Shown one piece after another: positions 17,573-25,591 of a stretch of DNA of 54,644 nucleotides. The stretch is from Candidatus Omnitrophota bacterium (GTDB lineage: Bacteria > Hinthialibacterota > Hinthialibacteria > Hinthialibacterales > JAKPRU01): contig JAKQSI010000013.1 in the NCBI GenBank assembly GCA_029570205.1, positions 1 through 54,644 of the forward strand, given 5' to 3'. A program made the translations under genes and the position numbers. Positions within the stretch are counted from its first letter, which is position 1, and every line of letters begins with the position of its first letter. The notes beneath the pieces were generated by a model. It had not been told where the DNA came from and did no database searches. It saw only the letters and a list, made by a program, of their open reading frames with translations.

Positions 17573-18817
17573 ATGGATCGAACCGAGATGAATCGTCGAG
17601 ATTTTATGAACCAAACGGCCAAAACCGCAACTGTCGCCGCATTGGCCGGGATGATTGCAAAACCGGCCTCCTCACGAGTACTCGGGGCCAATGACACCAT
17701 CCGAATCGGGATTATCGGGACCGGCGGGCGCGGTCAATGGGGCATGAGGGAGTGCATCGCGGCGGGCGCGCAGATCGCCGCCGTGTGCGATGTCTGGGAT
17801 GTCCGGCGAAATGCCGCCAAGGCAAAAGCAAAAGAACTGGGCGGCGGCGACCCGGACCCCTACCTGGATTATCAGGACCTTCTCGCCCGGGAAGATATCG
17901 ACGGCGTATACATCGCCGTCCCCGACCACTGGCATCACGATACCCTGATCGATTCGGTCAAAGCGGGCAAAGATGCCTACTGCGAAAAGCCGTTTTCAAA
18001 AACCATTGAGGAAGGCAAGAATATGGTCAAGGAGGTCCGCAAAACCGACCGGATTGTCCAGGTCGGCAATCACCGCCGCAGCGGGGACCACTGGCTTCGC
18101 GCACGGGATCTCATTCGATCCGGCAAAATCGGCAAGGTGGCCTGGGTGCGCGTATTCGACACGCGGGACTGGTCCCGGGGCGACCCGTTCCTCAATGAGG
18201 AATTTCACGGCGAGGTCGACTGGACACGATTCTGCGGCAAAGCGCCGAAGCAGCCGTTCGATGTCAAACGATTCCTTGCCTGGCGTTGGTTCTGGGACTT
18301 CGCCGGCGGCCTGACTACGGATATCGGCGCGCACATGATCGATATTGTCCAATGGTTGATGGATGCCGAAGGACCCAAAAGCGCGGCCTCGAACGGAGGA
18401 AATTACTACTTCGATTTCTGGCAGACTCCCGATGTGGTAAACAATGTTCTTGACTATGGAACGTTCCTGGCGAACTTCGATGTCCAGTTTGTTAACGGCC
18501 ATGACGATGTCGGCGGAACTTTTTACGGTTCCGAAGGAGTCCTTGTAGTCAACGGACATCACCGAGTCTACCTGCGAGTCGACAACAAGGAAACCCCCGA
18601 TATTGATGAGTCAAAACAACCTGTCGAGGAATGGCAGGGACAATACGAGGGACCTGCGCATGTGCGTAATTGGCTCGATTGCATGAGAACCCGCAAGGAA
18701 CCCAATTCGCCGGTGGAAGTAGGCCACAAAGTGATCTGCGCCGCGCATCTTTGCAATCTCTCATACCGGAACGGTAAAACCGTGTTCTATAACCCGGAGA
18801 CTCAGGAGTATTGCTGA
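17573..18817 (+). CDS. Tat-exported Gfo/Idh/MocA-family oxidoreductase
   Basis: 414 residues. Tat signal NRRDFMN (residues 7-13) with a hydrophobic stretch to about 32, Rossmann motif GIIGTGGRGQ near residue 49, and an intact EKP motif (CEKPFSKT, about residue 139). Later DIGAHMIDIVQWL matches the C-terminal sheet domain, with a conserved GAH. GGAGTG precedes the ATG. It sits between deacetylase-like and heparinase-like genes, which suggests a role in processing sugars released outside the cytoplasm. Substrate unknown. Confidence 0.9.
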   Translation: MDRTEMNRRDFMNQTAKTATVAALAGMIAKPASSRVLGANDTIRIGIIGTGGRGQWGMRECIAAGAQIAAVCDVWDVRRNAAKAKAKELGGGDPDPYLDYQDLLAREDIDGVYIAVPDHWHHDTLIDSVKAGKDAYCEKPFSKTIEEGKNMVKEVRKTDRIVQVGNHRRSGDHWLRARDLIRSGKIGKVAWVRVFDTRDWSRGDPFLNEEFHGEVDWTRFCGKAPKQPFDVKRFLAWRWFWDFAGGLTTDIGAHMIDIVQWLMDAEGPKSAASNGGNYYFDFWQTPDVVNNVLDYGTFLANFDVQFVNGHDDVGGTFYGSEGVLVVNGHHRVYLRVDNKETPDIDESKQPVEEWQGQYEGPAHVRNWLDCMRTRKEPNSPVEVGHKVICAAHLCNLSYRNGKTVFYNPETQEYC

Positions 18818-18878
18818 GATTCATCAGCCGACACAGGGTAGCGGTTTCCTCCCGTCGAACCGCTACCCTGAGATTCAT
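18814..18878. repeat. Hairpin flanked by 11-bp direct repeats
   Basis: GGGTAGCGGTT (18836-18846) pairs with AACCGCTACCC (18858-18868): 11-bp stem, 11-base loop. CTGAGATTCAT occurs at 18814-18824 and again at 18868-18878. The first copy contains the stop codon of the oxidoreductase. It may act as a terminator but has no T-run. Confidence 0.6.
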
Positions 18879-18931
18879 AATAGGACTTTCCACGCTACAT
18901 GAATCATTCGTTGAAAGGAAACCGCCCCTCT

Positions 18932-21712
18932 ATGAGAACAGTTTTTGCGTTCCTCCTCGCCGTTGCGCCGATTCTCACCGTACCCGCTGCTGAAACCGCT
19001 ACGGAATACGGCCGGAAAACGGCAAGTGTTCTCTACCCGCGCACTCTCTCCGATAATGCGCTTGCCAACATTCAGAAATACCAATGGGCGAAAGATATCC
19101 GGGAATCCATCGTCAACAAGGCCGAGAAATGGAAAGATGCATCCGATGAGAATCTGTGGAATATGATGTTCGGTTCAACTCTCCACCGATCCTGGATGGT
19201 CTGGTCCGACGGCTTCTGCCCCCAATGCAACAAGGATGTGAAAATGTATTCCTGGAAAATGGACCCCTGGGTGCATCCGTTCAAGGTCCAATGCCCTCAC
19301 TGTAATGCGCTGTTCCCGACCAACGATTTCGCGGCCTATTACCGTTCCGGCATTCATCCGCTCGGACTCGGCGTTTTCGACCCCGGTATGGCGGATCGTT
19401 CGCTTCTGTTCAATGCGGATCATCCCGACCCGGCCGATCCCCTTCACCTCTTCGGAGTAGATGACGGAAACGGTTATATAGACAACGGCAAGAGATGGCG
19501 TTTTATCGCTGCTTACCTGATCTATGGCCAGTGGAAAAGATTAGTCGTTGACGGGATTGTCAATCTGAGCGAAGCCTATTTCGTCACCCAGGACCCCATC
19601 TATGCGCACAAAGCCGCCATCCTGTTAGACCGTGTGGCGGATGTTTACCCATCCTTCGATTTTAAGGAACAGGCGGTCTGCTATGAACGGAAACTCGGCT
19701 CCAACGGGTATGTGTCGATGTGGCATGACGCCTGCGAAGAGGTCCGTGAACTGGCACAGGCCTACGACAGGATTTTTGACGCGCTACCCGGCGATTCCGA
19801 TCTCGTTGCGTTCCTTTCCCGCAAAGCCGCAGAATGCGCATTCCCGAATAACAAAGACTCCTTTGAAAAGATCCAGGACAACATCGAACACCGGATTTTC
19901 CGCGAGACCATTCAGAACGAGTACAAAATTCAATCGAACTACCCGCGAACCCCCTTAGCTGTTCTAACCTTGAAAGCCGTAATCGGTTGGCCGTCGAATC
20001 GCACGGAGGTGCTGGACCTGATCTCGCAGATTATCGACACATCCACGAAAGTGGACGGTGTCACCGGTGAGAAAGGATTGACCGGCTATGGAACCATCGC
20101 GCCGCGCGCTCTGGCGGACATGATCGCCCGATTTGATCGCCTGGGCGGCAACCTGCTCGAAGATGTCTACAAGAAACACCCTGTGCTGTATGACACCTTT
20201 CGCTTCCATATCGACACATGGTGCATGGAACAATACTACCCCGCAATCGGCGATTGCTGCGCCTTCGGCCGGAAAGTAATAAATTATTGCGGCGTATCTT
20301 TCGCTCGTCCCGCCGCCGGGCCGGAACCCTCCATGTACCCATTCCTCTGGCGGCTTTACAAACTCACAGATGATCCCGCGTTTGTCCAGGCGCTATATAT
20401 CGCCAACGACCGGAAGGTTGACGGCCTCCCACATGACCTCTGCTCAGATGATCCCGAACCGTTTCAAAAGCAGGTACAGGAAGCAATCGATACGTTCGGC
20501 TCGGAGATCAGGCTGGGCGATGTCAACAAACAGGGATGGCATGTGGCTATTCTCAGAGCAGGTAAAGGCCCAAACCGGCGGGCCGCCTGGATGGATTATG
20601 ATGCGACCGGAGGCCATGGCCATCGTGACGGCATGAACATCGGCTACATTGCCAAGGGGCTGGACCTCCTCCCCGACTTCGGCTATCCACCCGTCGGCTA
20701 CGGCGGATGGGATTACCCGGAAGCGGTCTGGTACACAATGACAGCGGCTCATAATACCGTTGTAGTAGACTGCAAAAATCAAGAGTGGCGTAACGGAACG
20801 ACTACACTCTGGGGGAGCGGTAAGAGAATCCACTTAGTAAGGGCATCGTGTCCGGAGATGATCGCCGGGGATCGGTATGAGCGAACCCTGGTCATGGTGG
20901 ACCTGTCCGAAGCAGAATCGTATCTACTCGATGTGTTCCGTGTCGTCGGCGGTACGGACCACGCCAAGTTCCTTACCCCGTTCTTCGGAACACCGCAGCC
21001 TGAGGGCCTGAATCTGAAACCCGGTGAGGACTTCGGCCATGACACATTCATGCGAAATACCCAGACCGATCCCGCACCCGAGTCCCCCTGGGCCGTGGAT
21101 TGGGCGATACGAGATTTTTACAACGATCTGCCAAACGACAAAAACATACATTTTCGATACACGGATCTCACCGGTCATGCCGAGGTGTCGCTTTCCGAGT
21201 GTTTTGTAGATGTGGGAGAGAACTTCGGCGGCGGGCAGCAGTGGGTCTCTCGCCTGACGGTTCGCCGAAAAACCGGAACGGCGCCGCTCGCATCGTGCTT
21301 TGTGAGCGTTATGGATGCTTACGAACAGACACCGAATGTCAAACAGGTAAAACGTCTACCGTTAGCAAATTCGGGTGGGCCGCTTCTGGATGAAATGAGC
21401 GGCGCTCTCCTTCTGGATACGACGGACGGGCGGCAGCAGGTATTTGTGTTCGCCGACCGTACCGGGGATGAGACGGTTGTACAACCCGATTTGAAGCTGG
21501 AGTTGTCGGGCGATGCCTGCTTTGTGTCGGGCAAGGACAACCAAATCAATTATCTCGCATTGTTTAACGCCAACTCTCTACGTCTAGGCAACATTGAGAT
21601 TAACCTGGACACGCCGGTGGAATTGTTAGAGATTTCCATTGAGAGTGGGAAGACACAGATCTTGTCCGGGGATGCCGCTCTTGCAGGCAAGGTACGAATC
21701 GGGGGCAAGTAG
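18932..21712 (+). CDS. Secreted heparinase II/III-like polysaccharide lyase
   Basis: 926 residues from the ATG at 18932. This start gives a clean signal peptide (residues 1-20); an in-frame ATG at 18899 adds 11 charged residues before it. Cysteine pairs CPQC (about 95) and CPHC (about 120) look like a small zinc-binding insert. Residues of about 130-530 are the helical toroid. From about 555, GGHGHRDGMNIGY, FGYPPVGYGG and AHNTVVVDCKNQ match the heparinase II/III-like beta domain, whose H and Y residues act in lyase chemistry. A C-terminal beta-sheet region follows. Likely substrate: an acidic or sulfated polysaccharide, consistent with the sulfatase nearby. Confidence 0.85.
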   Translation: MRTVFAFLLAVAPILTVPAAETATEYGRKTASVLYPRTLSDNALANIQKYQWAKDIRESIVNKAEKWKDASDENLWNMMFGSTLHRSWMVWSDGFCPQCNKDVKMYSWKMDPWVHPFKVQCPHCNALFPTNDFAAYYRSGIHPLGLGVFDPGMADRSLLFNADHPDPADPLHLFGVDDGNGYIDNGKRWRFIAAYLIYGQWKRLVVDGIVNLSEAYFVTQDPIYAHKAAILLDRVADVYPSFDFKEQAVCYERKLGSNGYVSMWHDACEEVRELAQAYDRIFDALPGDSDLVAFLSRKAAECAFPNNKDSFEKIQDNIEHRIFRETIQNEYKIQSNYPRTPLAVLTLKAVIGWPSNRTEVLDLISQIIDTSTKVDGVTGEKGLTGYGTIAPRALADMIARFDRLGGNLLEDVYKKHPVLYDTFRFHIDTWCMEQYYPAIGDCCAFGRKVINYCGVSFARPAAGPEPSMYPFLWRLYKLTDDPAFVQALYIANDRKVDGLPHDLCSDDPEPFQKQVQEAIDTFGSEIRLGDVNKQGWHVAILRAGKGPNRRAAWMDYDATGGHGHRDGMNIGYIAKGLDLLPDFGYPPVGYGGWDYPEAVWYTMTAAHNTVVVDCKNQEWRNGTTTLWGSGKRIHLVRASCPEMIAGDRYERTLVMVDLSEAESYLLDVFRVVGGTDHAKFLTPFFGTPQPEGLNLKPGEDFGHDTFMRNTQTDPAPESPWAVDWAIRDFYNDLPNDKNIHFRYTDLTGHAEVSLSECFVDVGENFGGGQQWVSRLTVRRKTGTAPLASCFVSVMDAYEQTPNVKQVKRLPLANSGGPLLDEMSGALLLDTTDGRQQVFVFADRTGDETVVQPDLKLELSGDACFVSGKDNQINYLALFNANSLRLGNIEINLDTPVELLEISIESGKTQILSGDAALAGKVRIGGK

Positions 21713-21743
21713 CAGAAGGCCGTGATATTCTTCAAGCAGCCGT

Positions 21744-22403
21744 TCAGGGAAATGCGGCCCGGTATTGCGCTTGAAGCCACTCCACCCAGCGGTCGATCCC
21801 CTCGCCTGTCTTGCAGCAGACCTCCATCACAGGCAGGTTCGGATTCACCAGGCGGACATTCTTCGTGAACTCGTCACGGTTGAAGTCCGTATACGGGATC
21901 AGGTCCGTCTTGGTTAACACTACAAGCGCACATGCCTGAAACAACGGCGGGTATTTCAGCGGTTTCTCGTCGCCTTCCGGCACGCTCAGCACAGCGACCT
22001 TGGCGTGTTCCCCGATATCGAACTGCGCCGGACACACGAGATTACCGACGTTTTCAATAAAAATCATCCGTCGATTGATCAACCCGATACGGTCCACCGC
22101 CTGCCTGACATGATGGGCGTCAATATGACAGCCGGTTCCGGTAGCAATCTGAACACTGTCTACCCCGCACCGCCCGATTCGGTCCGCATCGCGTGAGGTA
22201 GCGAGGTCTCCCTCGATCACAGCCAGGCCCGACGGATCTCCCAGAAAGGGAATGCTCTTTTCCAACAAGGTTGTCTTGCCGGACCCCGGCGACCCGATCA
22301 GATTCGCACAGAAAATGCGCCGCTCCCGAAACATTCCGCGGATTTCTTCCGCCCAGACTTCATTCGCTTTCAGAACTCGTTCGAGAAGTTTCACTTCAGC
22401 CAT
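21744..22403 (-). CDS. hypB: Hydrogenase nickel-insertion GTPase HypB
   Basis: GTPase that with HypA delivers nickel to the [NiFe] hydrogenase large subunit. 219 residues. The P-loop GSPGSGKT is at residues 37-44, a metal-site motif TGTGCHIDAHH lies near residue 90, and the guanine-specificity motif is TKTD. It lacks the N-terminal histidine-rich stretch and CxxCGC motif of some HypB proteins. The start overlaps the hypA stop in TGATG. It lies about 11 kb from the hydrogenase genes it probably serves. No other hyp genes are in the window. Confidence 0.96.
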   Translation of the reverse strand: MAEVKLLERVLKANEVWAEEIRGMFRERRIFCANLIGSPGSGKTTLLEKSIPFLGDPSGLAVIEGDLATSRDADRIGRCGVDSVQIATGTGCHIDAHHVRQAVDRIGLINRRMIFIENVGNLVCPAQFDIGEHAKVAVLSVPEGDEKPLKYPPLFQACALVVLTKTDLIPYTDFNRDEFTKNVRLVNPNLPVMEVCCKTGEGIDRWVEWLQAQYRAAFP

Positions 22404-22747
22404 CAGTCTTCAATCTCCATGGAATACAACAGCAATTCCTTGCCGGACAGAACTTCGGGGCACAGGCTGCCACACTCGCTGCAGACAAGATAGAGGTCTT
22501 CCATCTCGCGGATTTCATCACATTGCGGGCAGCGCGCCCGGACAGGAATTTCCACAATTTCAATCTCCGCGCCTTCCGCAACGGTATCGGCCAGAATCCA
22601 TTTCAGGCATTCGGCGAGCGTTTCAGGCACAATGGCGCGGTATCGGCCCACGTGAATCTCCAGGCGGAGAATCCGTTTGGCCCCGGCCTTTCGGCCCTCC
22701 TGTGCAATTGCGCCTGCAAACTCCTGGGCAATCGAAAATTCGTGCAT
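22403..22747 (-). CDS. hypA: Hydrogenase nickel metallochaperone HypA
   Basis: 114-residue zinc-and-nickel protein that partners HypB. It begins MHEFSIA, where His2 is the known nickel ligand; this supports the ATG at 22747 over one six codons upstream. CPQC and CSECGSLC form the zinc site. Translationally coupled to hypB by a one-base overlap. Confidence 0.96.
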   Translation of the reverse strand: MHEFSIAQEFAGAIAQEGRKAGAKRILRLEIHVGRYRAIVPETLAECLKWILADTVAEGAEIEIVEIPVRARCPQCDEIREMEDLYLVCSECGSLCPEVLSGKELLLYSMEIED

Positions 22748-22880
22748 AATGCTGCGATTTAACAATAGATGCCACGTCGATCAAAGGCAGCCCGGCTGTT
22801 CAGAAACAAAATTCAATCCGCTCCGTTTACATTTCCGGGGATTGTGCGTCCTATCTGAGTGAGTAGCGAGAACGGTTTTG

Positions 22881-23018
22881 ATGGACTTGTACGACGATCC
22901 GAACAAGGGAAATACCGAGGCGTATGCCCGTCTGTATGACGAGAACGTGACGGCATTGTTCCGTCTGGCCGGGGCGATTGTCTGGAACCGGGAAGAGGCG
23001 GAAAAGATCGTTCAAGAG
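22881..23018 (+). pseudogene. Truncated ECF-type sigma factor
   Basis: 46 residues from the ATG at 22881 match region 2 of an extracytoplasmic-function sigma factor (EAYARLYDENVTALFRLAG, NREEAEKIVQE). Homology ends abruptly where VQEVF or VQEAF would be expected, and the DNA then becomes the antisense of a TPR-protein fragment. Regions 3 and 4 are gone, so it cannot work as a sigma factor. Confidence 0.65.
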
Positions 23019-23019
23019 G

Positions 23020-23239
23020 GCCTTTGCACTTGCCGGAGGGGCTTGCTGCCTCGATGGTATCCAGCGCCGCCAATGCTTTGGGGGTATCGGTCATCCGCCG
23101 CAAGGCACACGGCTTCGCCGAACGGCATCGCCAGCGGACGGCTTTCGGGATCTTTCAACTGCGGGTAGACGGTTTCCATCGCGCGGAAATCAGGAACGAC
23201 CGCACACATTGCACACAGACTATCGAACAGGGGAGACAC
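23020..23239 (-). pseudogene. Decayed fragment of a TPR-protein paralogue
   Basis: Two minus-strand frames together read PQLKDPESRPLA, AVCLAADDRYP and then KALAALDTIEAAS. They align with PQLKESNRRPLA, ALCLSADDRYD and EALTELDQIQAV in the intact protein at 26961-28415. The frame shift falls at a run of five Gs (23080-23084); one base fewer would restore it. About 70 residues survive, and both ends are lost. Confidence 0.75.
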
Positions 23240-23247
23240 CAGGGGAG

Positions 23248-23380
23248 CGGGGGCATCTTGCCCCCGACGGTCCCCGAAAGATTGGCTATCGCCCTGAATC
23301 TGTCGAAGGGGGAAACACAGAGGGGGCTGAAATTGCCGGACACTTCTATCGCGCCCCTCTGGTCTCCCCCGGTATTGCCG
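23248..23380. repeat. Hairpin with altered stem, plus direct-repeat copy 1
   Basis: CGGGGGCA-TCT-TGCCCCCG (23248-23266) is a variant of the CACCGGCATCTTGCCGGTG hairpin, with the loop kept and three stem pairs changed together. From 23300 an 81-bp segment (CTGTCGAAGGGGG to GGTATTGCCG) recurs at 24388-24469. Confidence 0.75.
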
Positions 23381-23452
23381 TAAACGTCGCAGGTCGCGCC
23401 ACAGGTTGAGATAAATACAACCAGCGGTGCCGGTCTCTCACGCCTTCACATG

Positions 23453-24283
23453 TCAAAACCAGTCCAACGGTAGACCGATCGGGATCATCTTGCCACCGTA
23501 GTACTTTGGTATGTAGAAGGCAATTCCGACTCCATCCGTCCACCATGAGATATGCCCCCACCACTGGTTTGAAGCCTCCGACTGGGATTGATCCAGGATT
23601 CTCAGGTCCGGGTGAAGATAGTAAGTCCCGTTCTGATCCTGGACTTTGGCGAGCGAACGCACGAGCAATATCGCTTCGGACTTGTTAAAGAGTATTCGAA
23701 TTGTGTCCGCAACGGTGGACCGGGCCATGTCTGCGCTCATGTCTTCAGCAGGGATCAGCTCGCCCTTCGGCGAACCGCTTCGTGCAAATAACACACATAT
23801 TTCTCCATTGGTCTGGATAATCTGGATATCATATCCCCTATCCGTGCTGTATCGAATGCACGCCGTATCGGACTCGCTATCGGCGCCGTCGAGGAGAATG
23901 ATCCCCGTTACAAGGTCATCAGGCAGATATTCCTGCCTCAGGACAGTCTTGATCCAGTTCGCGGCCATATATCTCGCATCAATTGCATTCACTTTTGTTG
24001 TTGTTCCCCATCGAGGATATGCCTTTTTAGCTTCCGGATAATCCTGGATCTCCTTTGCGCTCGTGGGATGTGCCCTATCCGTGATCACGTTTTGCGCGGG
24101 CCAGGAAAAATACGCTGATTTGCTCTCAAAGATCGGTATGCCTTTGAGTTTCTGTACGTCCAGCAACACAACGTCGGCTGGAACCTCAAGGGTTGCAGCG
24201 GTTGACCCGTGAAGCCCGAAAAAGACCGTGACAGCCACGGCACTCGCCACAAGAGAGAAAGCGCTTCGTTTGTGTGTGTTCAT
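23453..24283 (-). CDS. Secreted protein of unknown function
   Basis: 276 residues from the ATG at 24283 (AAGGAG 8 bases upstream). Signal peptide at residues 1-29. The mature part has no family I recognise; it is mixed alpha/beta with segments such as YMAANWIKTVLRQ and ILLDGADSESDTACIRYSTDRGYDIQ, and a Trp-rich end (WWGHISWWTDG). It is the last gene of a minus-strand run of secreted proteins. The 81-bp repeats at 23300 and 24388 flank it in direct orientation. Confidence 0.65.
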   Translation of the reverse strand: MNTHKRSAFSLVASAVAVTVFFGLHGSTAATLEVPADVVLLDVQKLKGIPIFESKSAYFSWPAQNVITDRAHPTSAKEIQDYPEAKKAYPRWGTTTKVNAIDARYMAANWIKTVLRQEYLPDDLVTGIILLDGADSESDTACIRYSTDRGYDIQIIQTNGEICVLFARSGSPKGELIPAEDMSADMARSTVADTIRILFNKSEAILLVRSLAKVQDQNGTYYLHPDLRILDQSQSEASNQWWGHISWWTDGVGIAFYIPKYYGGKMIPIGLPLDWF

Positions 24284-24387
24284 TTCAAGGTCTCCTTTTC
24301 GGCAAAGAAGAGTCCGACATGCAGCCCGCAAAGTGTCTGCCGCGACTTCCTGAGCTCCGTCATCAAGATCTACAAAGGCAGCTGAGC

Positions 24388-24469
24388 CTGTCGAAGGGGG
24401 AAACACAGAGGGGGTTTGAAACGCCGGACACTTCTATCGCGCCCCTCTGGTCTCCCCCGGTATTACCGT
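24388..24469. repeat. 81-bp direct repeat, copy 2
   Basis: Near-identical to 23300-23380 in the same orientation. Within it GGGGGA and AGAGGGG pair with CCCCTCT and TCCCCC, so it can fold into a long hairpin. It lies between the HEAT gene and the secreted unknown. Confidence 0.8.
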
Positions 24470-24535
24470 GCGCAAATTCAGGACTTTCAAGACAGCAGTA
24501 AACCGACAGACCAATCATACGGACGTAAATCCCCT

Positions 24536-25546
24536 CTACAGGGATTCGAGATACCTCCTTACCTCTTGGATCTGTTCGTCGCTATATCTGAAAGGTTTCG
24601 GAGGAGCAGCACGAAACGAAAATGGACGGTCCGATAGATCTACCACAGCATCGATCGCTATATCACACATCCTGCGGTATTGTGGACTTGCAGCGCCCAG
24701 ATGCCAGGCATACTTCTCGAGTTTCACTTCTCCGTCGTTCTTTACCAAAACCAACAAGTTCCTGAGAAGGTCCTTTCTTGATGCATATATGACTGCCTCT
24801 ACGGCAAATGTCGTGCTCAATGCATCGTCCCCCTCCAAGGCCCCAAGGACTATTCCACTTGCTTCTTCATCATTCATCCTGAAAAGAGCCTTCAGACATG
24901 CATCTTTCATCGCGGGAACAAGGTCCATACGATAGTTCCACACCCCTTCTCGCCTCCAAAGCGATTCTCGGATCTCCGTATCCAATTCCGGGATAACCGC
25001 CTTCCCTAGACCCATTCGCGTTTGCAGTTCAGCGGCCTGTTCCAGGAGTGTCCGGAGGCTCGTTTTGGAGGATTCAAATCCCAAGCGACCTAGCAACAGA
25101 ACAGCGCTGTGGCTCAGTACGTCCCATTCCAATGCGTGCTCCTCAAGTGCCCTTACGGTAACATCTGGGTCGCTTTTCTGTAACGCATCAACCGAACATT
25201 CCGATAACACCCTCATCGCGTACTGCCTGACAACGGCGTCCTTATCTTTCAATCCTTGAATTGCGACCGAAATAACCGCTTTCTCGCTCCTTCCCTGGAC
25301 CGCAGAAAGCACTAACGTTCTGATCTCAGGATTCTCGTTATTGGCGTACCCAAGCAATGCCCGAAGTGTCTCTTCATCATCCAGGTCAGAAGGGGACAGA
25401 CCGACCAGAGATCTGTTGCCCGCCGTGATGCGCTCCATATTTTCCTGGATATAGTTGTCAACACTTACCGAACCAGATCCATACGACCAGACAGTCGCAG
25501 AGAAGGTCAATGCCAGCCACATTCCTGTCGTTTTTATGTTGTTCAT
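24536..25546 (-). CDS. Secreted HEAT-repeat protein
   Basis: 336 residues with a signal peptide at about 1-22. Residues of about 60-190 hold HEAT-like helical repeats (PEIRTLVLSAVQGRSEKAVI, DKDAVVRQYAMRVLSE, VTVRALEEHALEW), a fold for protein-protein contacts. The remainder is also helical. GGAGG lies 12 bases before the ATG. It follows the metalloprotease gene by 45 bases, so they are probably co-transcribed. A scaffold or inhibitor role is possible but unproven. Confidence 0.7.
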   Translation of the reverse strand: MNNIKTTGMWLALTFSATVWSYGSGSVSVDNYIQENMERITAGNRSLVGLSPSDLDDEETLRALLGYANNENPEIRTLVLSAVQGRSEKAVISVAIQGLKDKDAVVRQYAMRVLSECSVDALQKSDPDVTVRALEEHALEWDVLSHSAVLLLGRLGFESSKTSLRTLLEQAAELQTRMGLGKAVIPELDTEIRESLWRREGVWNYRMDLVPAMKDACLKALFRMNDEEASGIVLGALEGDDALSTTFAVEAVIYASRKDLLRNLLVLVKNDGEVKLEKYAWHLGAASPQYRRMCDIAIDAVVDLSDRPFSFRAAPPKPFRYSDEQIQEVRRYLESL

Positions 25547-25591
25547 GATCCAATGTTCCTCCTGAAAATGTTCGTAAGAGACCCGTCACCG

